A DNA stretch of 64,000 nt from contig JADKDN010000002.1 of the NCBI GenBank assembly GCA_016718345.1, positions 248,001 to 312,000 on the forward strand, written 5' to 3'. The DNA is from Flavobacterium sp. (lineage in GTDB: Bacteria > Bacteroidota > Bacteroidia > Flavobacteriales > Flavobacteriaceae). The translations under genes and the position numbers were made by a program. The notes beneath the pieces were generated by a model. It was not told where the DNA came from and searched no databases. It saw nothing but the letters and a program-made list of their open reading frames with translations. Below are positions 10,255 through 20,699 of this stretch, one piece after another; position 1 is the first letter of the stretch, and every line of letters begins with the position of its first letter.

Positions 10255-10489
10255 ATTCCATTGCTGTTAAGCGAGTGCAAATTTAATACAAATTTTATTT
10301 TAAGCAACTATTTACACTTTTTTTATTAAAAAAAGTTTGATTTAAAGAAATGCTCATATTCATGCCATATTATGACCTGCTAAAAATGGATTTTGAAATA
10401 TTTTAGAAGTTTTAGAATTTTTTGTTAATCCATATCGCTTTCGGTAAAAAAATAGTTTCTTTGTAGCTTGAAAAAACATTCTTATCCGT

Positions 10490-13400
10490 ATGACTACATT
10501 CAATTTTAATAAATGGAATACTATCCTAGGTTGGTTTGCTTTTGCTGTAGCATTAGTAACCTATTCACTAACAGTAGAGCCCACTATGAGTTTTTGGGAT
10601 TGTGGTGAATATATTGCTACTGCAGCAAAACTAGAAGTTGGCCACCCTCCAGGGGCACCTTTATTTCAAATGATAGGAGCTTTTTTTGCTATGTTTGCTT
10701 CAGATGCTACCAAAATTGCTTTGATGGTTAACATGATGTCTGTTTTCTCTAGTGCATTTACCATATTATTTATGTTTTGGTCTTCGACCATGATTCTGAA
10801 AAAATTGATTTCATCATTTTCAGAAATTAACACAAATAATGAAATCGTAATATTGGGAAGTTCATTTGTAGGTGCTCTAGCATTTACTTTTTCAGACAGC
10901 TTTTGGTTTAATGCGGTTGAGGCCGAAGTTTATGCAATGGCTACTTTATTTATTGCGTTACTTTTTTGGCTTGGATTGCGATGGGAACAAGACATGAATA
11001 CCCCAAGAGGAAACAAATGGCTGTTGATTATTAGCTTACTTATAGGACTTTCTTTTGGAGTACACTTTATGGCATTGTTAACCATCCCCTCAATTGGTTT
11101 TTTATATTATTTCAAACATTACAAAACCATTACACTAAAAAATTTCATCATTGCTAATATTGTTGTGGTTTCTATTTTATTATTTATTTTCAAACTACTA
11201 CTCCCTTTAACCATGGCTTTCTTCGGTAAAACCGAAATTTACATGGTTAACAATTTAGGATTACCATTCGACTCTGGGACTATTTTTGTTTTTTTACTTT
11301 TTGTCGCTTTCTTTTACTTTGGCTTAAAGTACACCAAAGAAAAAGGACATATTTTCTACAATACTATTATCCTATGTGTTTTATTTATTCTTATTGGATT
11401 TTCCACTTGGATGATGTTACCCATCAGAGCTAATGCCAACACCGTAATTAATGAAAACAAACCTTCAGATGCCGCAGAAGTCTTGGCGTATTATAACAGA
11501 GAACAATATGGTGTTAACCCCCTATTTTACGGACCTCAATATACTGATTCCTTTGTAGGCTTAGATGAGGACAATCCCTACTTGGATAAAGCACCTAACT
11601 ATGAAAGAGATTATAAAACAGGGAAATATATCATTACCAATAACTATAAAAATGCAGAACAAAATAGTGATGACAATCAAAAAGCGATTCTGCCAAGATT
11701 ATGGAGTACTGAGCATATTGAAAATTACATGAATTTCACTAATGTTCCTGAATTCAAAATTAAACCCGAATATTTAGAGGAGAAAGAATTAGTTGATATT
11801 ATTTCTGAATTTAGAAAAGCATACGCTGCAAAAGATATTGACAACGAAGGTTACATCTCGTTTTTGAAAAGCTATGGCGAATACTTAATCATAGAAAAGC
11901 CAACTACTTGGGACAATTTAAGTTTCATGTTTGAATATCAATTTGGCTACATGTATTGGAGATATTTAATGTGGAATTTCACAGGAAGACAAAATGACAT
12001 TCAAGGAAAATATGACAACCTTGATGGAAATTGGCTCAGTGGAATAAAATTCATTGATGAAATTCATTTGGGCTCTCAAGAAAATCTTCCTACTGATGTT
12101 TTAAATAACAAAGGAAGAAACATGTATTTCTTTTTACCTTTTTTGTTGGGAGTAATAGGACTGATTTACCATGCCAATAAAGACCTTAAAAGCTTTTATG
12201 TTCTTTTAGCATTATTTTTATTTACAGGATTAGCCTTAAAAATATACCTAAACGAAAGACCTTTTGAACCAAGAGAAAGAGATTATGCTTTAGTAGGTTC
12301 CTTCTATGTTTTTTCTATTTGGATTGGGTTTGGAGTGTATGCTATTTATGATTATCTAAAAAATTATTTAAAACCGAATATTGCTGATTCCTGCGGTTAT
12401 TGGTTTAAGCATGCTAGGAGCTCCTATTCTTATGGCAGCTCAAAACTGGGATGACCACGATAGATCCGAAAGATATACCGCAATAGCGATGGCAAAAAAC
12501 TATCTGAATTCCTGTGAACCCAATGCAATTCTGTTCACAATTGGGGATAACGACACCTTTCCTCTCTGGTATGCACAGGAAATTGAAAAAGTAAGAACTG
12601 ATATTAAAATTGTCAATACTAGCCTTTTCATGACCGATTGGTATATCGATCAAATGAAAATGAAAACCTATAATGCCGAAGGATTACCCATATCATTTTC
12701 ACACGAACAATATGTAGGAGATAAACTAGATTATGCTATTCATAACCCAAAAACAGAAAATCGTTGGGACATTAATGATTTATTGAAATTTATTGGTAGT
12801 GACGACCCAGAAACCATTGTTGAAATGCAAAATGGACAAAAAATACATTTCTATCCAACGGATAAAATCCGCATTCCTGTTGACAAAAACGCAATTATCA
12901 AAAACAAAGTTGTCAGCCCAAAAAATTATGACTCTATTGTTCCTTATATTGATGTTCAAATAAAAGGATCTGCTCTATACAAAAATAGACTGATGATGCT
13001 AGATGTACTTGCCAATAACTACTGGAAAAGACCAATTTATTTTACAGGAGGAAGTTTTGGCGATGACGATTATTTATGGATGAAAGATTATCTTCAACTT
13101 GAAGGATTGGTATACAAACTAGTTCCTATTAGAACTCCTATCCCTAAAGATGGAAGTCCACTAGATATGGGACAGATTGATTCCGATAAAATGTACGATA
13201 TTGTCATGAAATGGGATTGGGGCAATGGTGAATCAAATACTATTTATCACGATCCAGAAACCAGAAAAAACAGCATTTCATACCGTTCTAATTTATCACG
13301 ATTAATGCAAAAATTAATTGATGAAGGCAAAATTGATAAAGCAAAAAAAGTGATTCATTTAGCGATGACTAAAATGCCTTTAGATTATTACGGATACTAT

Positions 13401-13769
13401 TCCTTAGTTGACCCTTTTGCTGCTGGATATTATCAAGTTGGAGAAACCGCTAAGGCACGTCAATTACTGGAACAATTAATGACCAAATACAAAGAAAACT
13501 TAAAATACTACAATACATTAAAACCTACTGAACAAAGTTATATTGCAATTGACATAGTAACTGATATTGAAAGATATAGAGGTTTACTTGAAGTAATGAA
13601 AGAAAATGGAGATTTAGACTTTTACAAAAAAAATGCAGTAATATTCAACAACTATAATAAAATGTTTGAACGATTTGGTAGAGATAATGAAGGAATGAAT
13701 AATAAAGGTTTATCTGATGATAAGGATACTATTCAAGAATCGGATTCAACAGAAAATATAAAGAAATAA
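10490..13769 (+). CDS. DUF2723 membrane protein, GT-C-like (one frameshift)
   Basis: A large DUF2723 family protein common in Bacteroidetes. The N-terminal ~640 residues hold about a dozen membrane helices. Between the first two lies MSFWDCGEYIATAAKLEVGH, an acidic loop placed like the catalytic loop of GT-C glycosyltransferases. The C-terminal half, from about QNWDDHDRSERYTA, is soluble and probably periplasmic, with tetratricopeptide-like helices near the end (IDKAKKVIHLAMTK). The frame breaks between about 12385 and 12400: PNIA must continue LIPAVIGLSMLGAPIL in another frame. The conserved sequence on both sides shows one gene. Glycosyltransferase activity is inferred from topology only. 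Flanked by a weakly defined promoter region and a good terminator. Confidence 0.85.
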
Positions 13770-13800
13770 ATTGTTGTTTTTATTATGTGAAAATGCAATA

Positions 13801-13835
13801 AAAGTAGCGTTGTTGAAAAACACCGCTACTTTTTT
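13801..13835 (+). terminator. Terminator after the DUF2723 gene
   Basis: Stem AAAGTAGCG (13801-13809) with CGCTACTTT (13824-13832), followed by a T-run. It ends transcription before the deacetylase gene. Confidence 0.85.
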
Positions 13836-13861
13836 ATTTTCAAATTAAAATCATATCCGTT

Positions 13862-14506
13862 ATGAAATTCTATTGGATAAAAACAAACGAATTAATAAAA
13901 AGAATTTTTAAGAATTATGTTTGGGATATTCCCAATAAAGAGAATAAAGTCTACCTTACCTTCGACGATGGCCCAACTCCTGATGTTACTGAATGGACAT
14001 TATCTCAATTAAAAAAATACAATGCCAAAGCTACTTTTTTCTGTATTGGTAACAACATTGAAAAACATCCAGATATTTATAATTCAATCATTCAGGAAGG
14101 ACATTCCACTGGGAATCACACTTTCAATCATTTGAATGGTTGGAAATCAAAAACAGAAGATTATTTATACGACGTGGATTTATGCGCCAATCAAATTCAG
14201 AAATCCACAAATCATGCCATTCAATCATCAATCTTTCAGACTCCTTACGGCAAAATAAAATTAAGTCAGGCAAAAAAAGTCAAAGAATTAGGTTATAAAA
14301 TAATTCTATGGGATGTTCTTAGTGCTGACTTTGACAGTACTATTTCACCAGAAGATTGTCTGAAAAATGTACTATCAAATATTAGTGATGGAAGTATAGT
14401 CGTTTTTCACGATAGCATGAAAGCGCGAAAAAATCTAGAGTATGCCTTGCCTAAAACTCTTGATTTTCTGACACGAGAAGGATATAATTTTGGGACAATA
14501 CCTTAA
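13862..14506 (+). CDS. Polysaccharide deacetylase family protein (NodB domain)
   Basis: A 214-residue NodB-homology protein, expected to remove acetyl groups from N-acetylated sugars. Motif 1 is TFDDGP (residues 33-38, base D35 and metal-binding D36). Motif 2 is HTFNH (metal ligands H86 and H90). Motif 5 is VVFHDS. Motif 3, normally RPPYG, reads FQTPYG, so the arginine that usually positions the catalytic aspartate is Gln126. There is no clear signal peptide; the N-terminus is basic. Activity could be altered or the substrate unusual. The stop codon overlaps that of the convergent thioredoxin-like gene in the shared TTAA at 14503-14506. Confidence 0.87.
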   Translation: MKFYWIKTNELIKRIFKNYVWDIPNKENKVYLTFDDGPTPDVTEWTLSQLKKYNAKATFFCIGNNIEKHPDIYNSIIQEGHSTGNHTFNHLNGWKSKTEDYLYDVDLCANQIQKSTNHAIQSSIFQTPYGKIKLSQAKKVKELGYKIILWDVLSADFDSTISPEDCLKNVLSNISDGSIVVFHDSMKARKNLEYALPKTLDFLTREGYNFGTIP

Positions 14507-14799
14507 ATCTGATCTTGAACTAAAGCAATAATTGTATTGGCATCTAACTCTCCAGATTGTCTCCAAATCATTTGCCCTTCTTTGTAAATCATTAATGTTG
14601 GCAAGCCTTTAATGCGCAATGCATCTGCCAATTCTTGATTTTTATCAACATCAATTTTAATCACTTTTGCTTTATCGCCAAGTGCTGCAGCTACATCTCT
14701 TATTACTGGATGCATTGATACAGAAGAATCGTTCCACTCTGTGTAAAAATCAATTAACACAGGAACTTGAGCATTTATAAGTTCACCAAATTTTGACAT
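14503..14799 (-). CDS. Thioredoxin-fold protein without catalytic cysteines
   Basis: A 98-residue cytoplasmic thioredoxin-fold protein. The fold is clear: VPVLIDFYTEW, VIKIDVDKNQELADALRIKG and the cis-proline strand GLPTLMIYKEGQMIW. The active-site segment that should read WCGPC is WNDSS (residues 22-26), and no cysteine occurs anywhere in the protein. It therefore cannot act as a disulfide reductase and is more likely a binding or scaffold protein. Its partner is not visible. It converges with the deacetylase gene with overlapping stop codons. Confidence 0.88.
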   Translation of the reverse strand: MSKFGELINAQVPVLIDFYTEWNDSSVSMHPVIRDVAAALGDKAKVIKIDVDKNQELADALRIKGLPTLMIYKEGQMIWRQSGELDANTIIALVQDQI

Positions 14800-14871
14800 A
14801 AAACCAAAAAATTTAATTTCTAAACCCTTATAATTAAGATATTACAATACAAATGTAGCACTTTTAACGAA

Positions 14872-16104
14872 TTATGCTACTTTTTCGCCTTTTTTTAGTT
14901 GAATGACCGTTATTTCGGGCATAATACCTACTCTACCGGGATAAGCATGAAAGCCAAAGCCTCGGTTAACATAAATATACCTTCCTAAATTCTCATACAA
15001 ACCCGCCCAATGTTTGTATACATATTGAACCAAACTCCATTTAAAATAGCCAGGAATTTCAATCCCAAGTTGCATCCCATGAGTATGTCCGGATAATGTT
15101 AACTGAAAATGCCTATCGTCATGCTGAACAACATGGTCCCAATGACTTGGGTCGTGACTCATTAATATTTTAAAATCTTCTTTGTTTAGGTTTTGAGCCG
15201 CCTTATTCAAATCTCCCGCTTGCTTGAAATTATGTCCCCAATTTTCAACACCGACAAGTGCAATTTTATCATCTCCTTTTTGGATAAAAGTATGTTCATT
15301 AAGTAATAAATTAAAACCTATTTGTCCGTATAGATTTTTTATAGCTTGAAAATTCTCATCTTTATCAGCTTGGGTAGGCCAAGTCACATATTCGCCATAA
15401 TCATGGTTCCCTAAAACCGAATATTTTCCATATTCGTGCTTCTTTATCCTATTAAAAGTATCTATCCAAGGATGCATTTCCTTAGCATGGGTGTTAACAA
15501 TATCACCCGTAAATAGTATCATGTCTGAATTTTGTTCGTTGATCAAATCAATTGCATAATTAATCTTCTCAAAATTGTCAAAACTTCCGCTATGAACATC
15601 AGATATTTGAGTAATTGTAAACCCATCAAAAGCATCGGGTAAATCTGGAAAAAAAATACGTTGTTTAATAACTTTGTAATTATACTTCCCTATTGTCATT
15701 CCATATATAAGTGATAAAAATGGAACTGCTGCAATGCCCAAACCTATTTGACTTACAAATTTCCGCCTTGACCGAAGAAAATCAGCATTATCAGATTCAA
15801 CAAAATAATTTATTGAACCCAAGCAAACTCTATAAATATCTTCACCAAATAGTATTAAAGTAAGGACAATCTTAGGCAAGTATACCAAAAGCATTAAACC
15901 CATAGTAAGCATAGTTTGCTTGGTTTGCCCTACAGAACGATCAAATTGGGTAAAAGAATATACTATGAATAGAAAAATTAACAAACTTAAAATTTGATAG
16001 GATACAAGAATCCATCTCACTTTAAATAGGGTTTTCACCGCTTGATAGGCATATAACTCTATGATTAAAAAAATAAATACTATAAAAATAAAACGAAAAA
16101 TCAT
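14872..16104 (-). CDS. Membrane-anchored metallophosphoesterase (calcineurin-like)
   Basis: A calcineurin-like phosphoesterase of the YkuE/YaeI type. Several membrane helices fill the N-terminal ~110 residues (IFRFIFIVFIFLIIELYAY and following). The catalytic domain has the dimetal motifs ISDVHSG, GDIVN, GNHDYG and SGHTHGMQLG in order. Relatives cleave phosphoesters in lipids or nucleotides; the substrate cannot be read from the sequence. I place the start at the ATG at 16104 rather than the in-frame TTG at 16122, because the first helix then begins at once. It is monocistronic, with polA divergent. Confidence 0.85.
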   Translation of the reverse strand: MIFRFIFIVFIFLIIELYAYQAVKTLFKVRWILVSYQILSLLIFLFIVYSFTQFDRSVGQTKQTMLTMGLMLLVYLPKIVLTLILFGEDIYRVCLGSINYFVESDNADFLRSRRKFVSQIGLGIAAVPFLSLIYGMTIGKYNYKVIKQRIFFPDLPDAFDGFTITQISDVHSGSFDNFEKINYAIDLINEQNSDMILFTGDIVNTHAKEMHPWIDTFNRIKKHEYGKYSVLGNHDYGEYVTWPTQADKDENFQAIKNLYGQIGFNLLLNEHTFIQKGDDKIALVGVENWGHNFKQAGDLNKAAQNLNKEDFKILMSHDPSHWDHVVQHDDRHFQLTLSGHTHGMQLGIEIPGYFKWSLVQYVYKHWAGLYENLGRYIYVNRGFGFHAYPGRVGIMPEITVIQLKKGEKVA

Positions 16105-16247
16105 GACATAAATTTTGAGCAAATTAACAAATTAATACAAGTATAAAATCTTTAATTAATTTAAATTTAACTCTAAAAGTAAACTTTAAATTGGTTTCCT
16201 TATTTTTACATCATAAATAGTTTCTTCATATCAATATCAAATTTATT

Positions 16248-18898
16248 ATGTCTGTTCAAAAACGACTTTTTCTTCTCGATGCTTATGCTCTAATTTTTCG
16301 TGGTTATTATGCTTTTATCAAAAACCCCCGAATCAATTCAAAAGGAATGGATACCTCAGCTATCATGGGATTTATGAATTCATTGATGGATGTCATCAAA
16401 CGCGAGAAACCAGATCATTTAGCCGTTGCTTTTGATAAAGGTGGAAGCGATTATCGTTATGAAATGTACAAGGAATATAAGGCACATCGAGATGAAACCC
16501 CTGAAGCCATCAAAATAGCCGTACCATACATCCAAGAATTATTAAAAGCAATGCATATTCCAATTATGGAAAAAGCAGGTTTTGAAGCCGATGATTTGAT
16601 TGGAACCTTAGCGAAGCAAGCTGAAAAAGAGGGCTATCAAGTGTTTATGGTAACTCCAGATAAGGATTTTGCACAATTGGTTTCTGAAAATATTTTCATG
16701 TACAAACCAGCTAGAATGGGGAATGACATAGAAATTTGGGGTGTACCCCAAGTTCTAGCCAGATTTGAAATTGAAAGACCAGAACAAGTTATCGATTTCT
16801 TGGGTATGATGGGCGATTCTGCCGATAATATTCCAGGTTTTCCAGGTGTTGGTGAGGTAACTGCTAAAAAATTATTGAAAGAATTTGGCTCTATCGAAAA
16901 TCTTTTAGAAAATACAGATAAACTTAAGGGAGCTTTAAAAGACAAAATTGAAAACAACAAAGAACTTGGAATTCTATCCAAAAAATTAGCTCGAATACTA
17001 CTAGATTGCCCCGTTACATTCGACGCAACCGATTTTGAACTTTCCAAACCTGATGTAGAAAAAACGGATGCCTTGTTTCAAGAATTGGAATTCCGCCAAA
17101 TGAAAGCACAATTTGACAAACTTTTTGGAACTGGGAAAGAATATGACGAAATTGATTCTAATGGGAATGAGAATTCAAACGAGACTCCAAATCCTGTAAA
17201 AAAAGCTCCAGTAAAAAAATCAAATGAAGACCAATTTGATTTGTTTGGTTTTTCTGATGATAGCGACGAGCCAAAACCAAACTCCTACTATGCCACTCTA
17301 GAAACTACCAATCACAATTATCAAATTATTCAAGGTGATTTAGGCGTGAAATTGTTTTTGCAGAATTTGAACCAACAAACTTCAGTTTCTCTCGACACCG
17401 AAACTACTGGAATTGATTCATTGAATGCCGAATTGGTAGGAATGTCATTTGCTTGGGAAAAAGGTAAAGCATTCTATGTCCCATTTCCAGAAAATCAAGA
17501 AGAAGCTAAAACTCTGGCAGACAAATTCAAGCCTTTTTTGAAAATGAAACAATCGAAAAAATTGGTCAAAACATCAAATATGACTTGAAAATTCTCGCTA
17601 ATTATGGAATTGTAGTTAAAGGAAAATTATTCGACACCATGATTGCCCACTACCTTATCAATCCAGATATGCGCCATAATATGGATGTTTTGAGTGAAAC
17701 CTATTTAAAATATGCGCCCAAATCCATTGAAACCTTAATAGGTAAAAAGGGTAAAAATCAACTGTCGATGCGGGATGTAAATTTGGAAGACATTAAAGAA
17801 TATGCTGCCGAAGATGCTGATATTACCCTTCAACTTAAAGAGGTTTTTAGCCCTATTTTAGACAAAGCTGAAACCAAAAAATTATTTGAAGAAATTGAAA
17901 TTCCGCTTATACCCGTCCTAGCAGCTATGGAAATGGAAGGTATTAATCTGGATGCGGATTTTCTTAAATCGATGGCAACAGATATGCAAAAAGAAATCGC
18001 AGATTTTGAACAAAAAATATATGAAACTGCTGGCGAAAAATTCAATCTTGCGTCTCCGAAACAATTGGGAGACATCTTATTTGATAAATTAAAAATTGGG
18101 GGTGCCAAACAAAAGAAAACCAAAACGGGTCAATATGCAACAGGTGAAGAAGTATTGAGCTATTTAGCCAACGAACATCAGATTGTTAAAGACATTCTCG
18201 ATTGGCGCCAAATGGTAAAATTACAAAACACTTATATTGAGGCGTTACCGAATCAAATTGACAAAAAAACAGGTAGGGTACACACCGATTATATGCAAAC
18301 TGTGGCGGCTACTGGTCGGTTGAGTTCCAATAATCCTAACCTTCAAAACATTCCCATTCGAACAGCACAACGAAGTAATGCAAAAACCGTAAACTTCGGA
18401 ATCATTTACGGAGTTTCTGCTTTTGGTTTAAGTAATCAAACGTCTTTATCTCGCTCAGAAAGTGCTGCTTTAATCGATGCCTATTATAAAACCTATCCGC
18501 GTTTGAAATCTTTTATTCAGGAACAAATAGATTTTGCTAGAAATCATGGTTACGTACAAACGGTTTTAGGCAGAAGACGATATTTGAAAGACATCAATTC
18601 AGCCAATGCAGTGGTAAGAAGTGCGGCAGAAAGAAATGCTGTGAACGCTCCTATTCAAGGAAGTGCCGCCGACATTATTAAAATAGCAATGATCAATATC
18701 CACAAAAAACTAACTTCTGAAAATTGGAAATCAAAAATGCTATTGCAAGTTCATGACGAGTTGGTTTTTGACGTTCACAATACTGAATTAGAGAAAATTC
18801 AGCCCATGATTAAGCATGAAATGGAAAACGCTTTCGAACTCAGTGTTCCTTTCGAAGTAGAGATTGGAAGTGGAAGAAATTGGCTAGAAGCGCATTAA
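16248..18898 (+). CDS. polA: DNA polymerase I (one frameshift, and polymerase motif A deleted)
   Basis: Three domains are visible: the 5'-3' exonuclease (residues 1-~290, with LLDAYALIFRGYYAF and GFEADDLIG), the 3'-5' proofreading domain with its first motif SLDTETTGID intact, and the polymerase domain. A T is missing in the run at 17534-17539: PFF should continue ENETIEKIGQNIKYDLK. A second lesion lies at about 18363: NIPIRT is followed directly by AQRSNAKTVNFG. In family-A polymerases about 60 residues sit between these, including motif A (DYSQIELR) with a metal-binding aspartate. Motif B (KTVNFGIIYG) and motif C (VHDELVF) remain. As written, the enzyme could not polymerise DNA. This is a real deletion or an assembly collapse; the family call is certain. 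Confidence 0.93.
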
Positions 18899-18901
18899 AA
18901 T

Positions 18902-19924
18902 TTACACCTTCCTTGTTGATTCACGTTGTCTCAACTCCGTTTTTATAACAGTAGTTTTATGTTTGTATTCTTCATCCTTGCTTTCTAGTTCTTCAATAAG
19001 TAATTTAGCAGCAGCTTCGCCTATTTCAGGACCGTGCTGACTTACAGTAGACAAACTTGGAGACAATCTTCTGGACCAAACTCCATCGGCAAAACCTATA
19101 ACCGACAACTCTTCTGGAATTTTGTAACCGTTTTTCAAACCTAATTTTATTGCCGAAACGGATGCATGTTCATCTACTGCAAAAATTCCGTCAATCTTAT
19201 GTTTGTCAAATAACAATTGAGCTTTTTTATCAAAATCTTCTTCAGAATCTGTTAGAATTATGTTGACATCATTTATTGGAATCCCGTTTTTCTCAAGTGC
19301 TTTAAGATACCCTTGAGCTCTCAATTTACCTACACTCAAATTATCAATTGATGAAAACAATGCAATTTTTTTACAGCCTGAATTGATTAAATGTTCTGTA
19401 GCATTCACAGACGATTCAAAATCGTCAACAATAACTTTATCACAGTTTACTTCTTCTGAGATTCTATCAAACATTACTATAGGTGTCCCTTCGTTGATAA
19501 TATCATTAAAATGACTGAACTCATTTAACTTTTGAGCCTCTTCAGAAACTGATAAAATAAAACCATCGATGGTTCCGTTGCTTAACATTTCTAAGGTGTT
19601 AATTTCTTTTTCTAACGATTCATTTGAGATGCAAGTAATGACATTATATCCTTTTTCTTCAGCCACTTTTTCTATTCCCGTAAAAACTTTAGCAAAAAAT
19701 GAATTTAAAATATTAGGAATAATAACACCAATCGTTTTTGTCTTCCTGTTTTTAAGATTTAGACCTATAACGTTAGGTTTGTAATTTTTTAATTTGGCAT
19801 ATTCCTTAACCTTAGCTTTTGTTTGCTCACTAATTTCAGGGCTGTCATTCAATGCTTTAGAAACCGTTGAAACGGAAACATGAAGCTCTTTTGCAATTTG
19901 TTTTAATGTGGCTTTTGATTTCAT
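18902..19924 (-). CDS. LacI-family transcriptional regulator
   Basis: A 340-residue LacI/PurR-family repressor. The N-terminal helix-turn-helix reads TLKQIAKELHVSVSTVSKAL, followed by the hinge helix and a type-1 periplasmic-binding-like sensor domain (TIGVIIPNILNSFFAKVF to the end). The effector is probably a sugar or sugar phosphate, but no residue settles which. No catabolic genes lie next to it. A palindrome with a central ACG lies about 160 bases upstream (20085-20102), and two AACGTT palindromes precede the GH13 amylase at 26.7 kb; either could be its operator. It converges with polA with only 3 bases between the stops. Confidence 0.9.
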   Translation of the reverse strand: MKSKATLKQIAKELHVSVSTVSKALNDSPEISEQTKAKVKEYAKLKNYKPNVIGLNLKNRKTKTIGVIIPNILNSFFAKVFTGIEKVAEEKGYNVITCISNESLEKEINTLEMLSNGTIDGFILSVSEEAQKLNEFSHFNDIINEGTPIVMFDRISEEVNCDKVIVDDFESSVNATEHLINSGCKKIALFSSIDNLSVGKLRAQGYLKALEKNGIPINDVNIILTDSEEDFDKKAQLLFDKHKIDGIFAVDEHASVSAIKLGLKNGYKIPEELSVIGFADGVWSRRLSPSLSTVSQHGPEIGEAAAKLLIEELESKDEEYKHKTTVIKTELRQRESTRKV

Positions 19925-20084
19925 AATACAGTATTTTGGACTGTAAAAATAAGAAAACTTATTTGATTCCCTTCACCTGATACGTGAAGCTTATGTTATT
20001 TTTACATATGCTATAAATAATTATCACCAAAAAAACAGATTTTATAATTATACCGTAGCCAAGTTATATTTTTGATAATGTCGC

Positions 20085-20102
20085 TTGAAAACGGTTTTAC
20101 AA
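20085..20102. promoter_or_regulatory. Operator-like palindrome upstream of lacI and rplM
   Basis: TTGAAAACGGTTTTACAA contains a perfect odd palindrome (AAAAC-G-GTTTT) with the central CG typical of LacI-family operators. It sits in the 319-base divergent gap between the LacI gene and rplM. The rest of that gap is AT-rich and apart from the rplM promoter shows nothing clear. Confidence 0.35.
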
Positions 20103-20169
20103 TTTTTAATCAAAAAAACAGTAAAAAAATCATTATATAATTGAACCTTAAAATAATGGTTGAAAGCTA

Positions 20170-20200
20170 TTTGTATTTAAAATAAATATTTGTAGTTTTG
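20170..20200 (+). promoter_or_regulatory. Promoter of the rplM-rpsI operon
   Basis: TTTG (20170-20173), 19 bases, then TAGTTTTG (20193-20200). The transcript would start at about 20204. Confidence 0.7.
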
Positions 20201-20203
20201 CAA

Positions 20204-20243
20204 CCCCTTTATTGGGGATGGAATGTTTAATTAAAAATATATT
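20204..20243 (+). ncRNA. Possible ribosomal-protein leader upstream of rplM
   Basis: The predicted transcript opens with a small hairpin (CCCC-TTTATT-GGGG, 20204-20217), then ATGGAATG and an AT-rich stretch to the rplM start. The position suits an autoregulatory L13 leader, and such a class has been described in Bacteroidia, but I cannot match a covariance model here. Confidence 0.35.
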
Positions 20244-20699
20244 ATGGACGCATTAAGCTACAAGACAAAGTCAGCAAGCAAAGCCACCGTTACTAAAGAG
20301 TGGGTTGTTGTAGATGCTGATGGTCACAACTTAGGCCGTCTTGCTTCAAAAGTCGCAATGATTTTGAGAGGTAAGTACAAGCCAAGTTACACACCACACG
20401 TGGACTGCGGAGATAACGTAATTGTTATCAACTCAGAAAAAATTAACCTTACGGGAAACAAAATGGACGAGAAAACTTACATCCGTCACACAGGTTATCC
20501 AGGAGGCCAAAGAACTTTAACTGCTAAAGTATTGCAAGCTAAAAATCCTGCATCACTAGTAGAAAAAGCAGTAAAAGGAATGTTACCTAAAAACAAATTA
20601 GGAGCAGAACTTTTCAGAAATTTAAATGTTGTTGTAGGTTCAGAGCACAAACAAGAAGCTCAAAAACCTAAAACTGTTAACCTAAACGATCTTAAGTAA
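20244..20699 (+). CDS. rplM: 50S ribosomal protein L13 (uL13)
   Basis: Large-subunit protein uL13, an early assembly protein that binds 23S rRNA. The 151-residue chain contains WVVVDADGHNLGRLASKVA, GKYKPSYTPHVDCGD, the TGNKMDEKTYIRHTGYPGG region and the GMLPKNKLGAELFRNLNVV signature. The N-terminal extension MDALSYKTKSASKATV is typical of Bacteroidetes. Its stop overlaps the rpsI start by one base (TAATG), so the two are translationally coupled. A strong promoter and a short hairpin leader precede it. Confidence 0.98.
   Translation: MDALSYKTKSASKATVTKEWVVVDADGHNLGRLASKVAMILRGKYKPSYTPHVDCGDNVIVINSEKINLTGNKMDEKTYIRHTGYPGGQRTLTAKVLQAKNPASLVEKAVKGMLPKNKLGAELFRNLNVVVGSEHKQEAQKPKTVNLNDLK

Noticed and set aside
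10138..10329. Small plus-strand reading frame over the terminator and tRNA
   Set aside because: It is only the reverse complement of tRNA-Gln and its terminator.
16248..18898. Programmed frameshift in polA (and infB, dxs)
   Set aside because: The breaks sit in simple homopolymers without a slippery heptamer plus stimulatory structure, and many unrelated genes show the same thing. Sequence error explains all of them at once.
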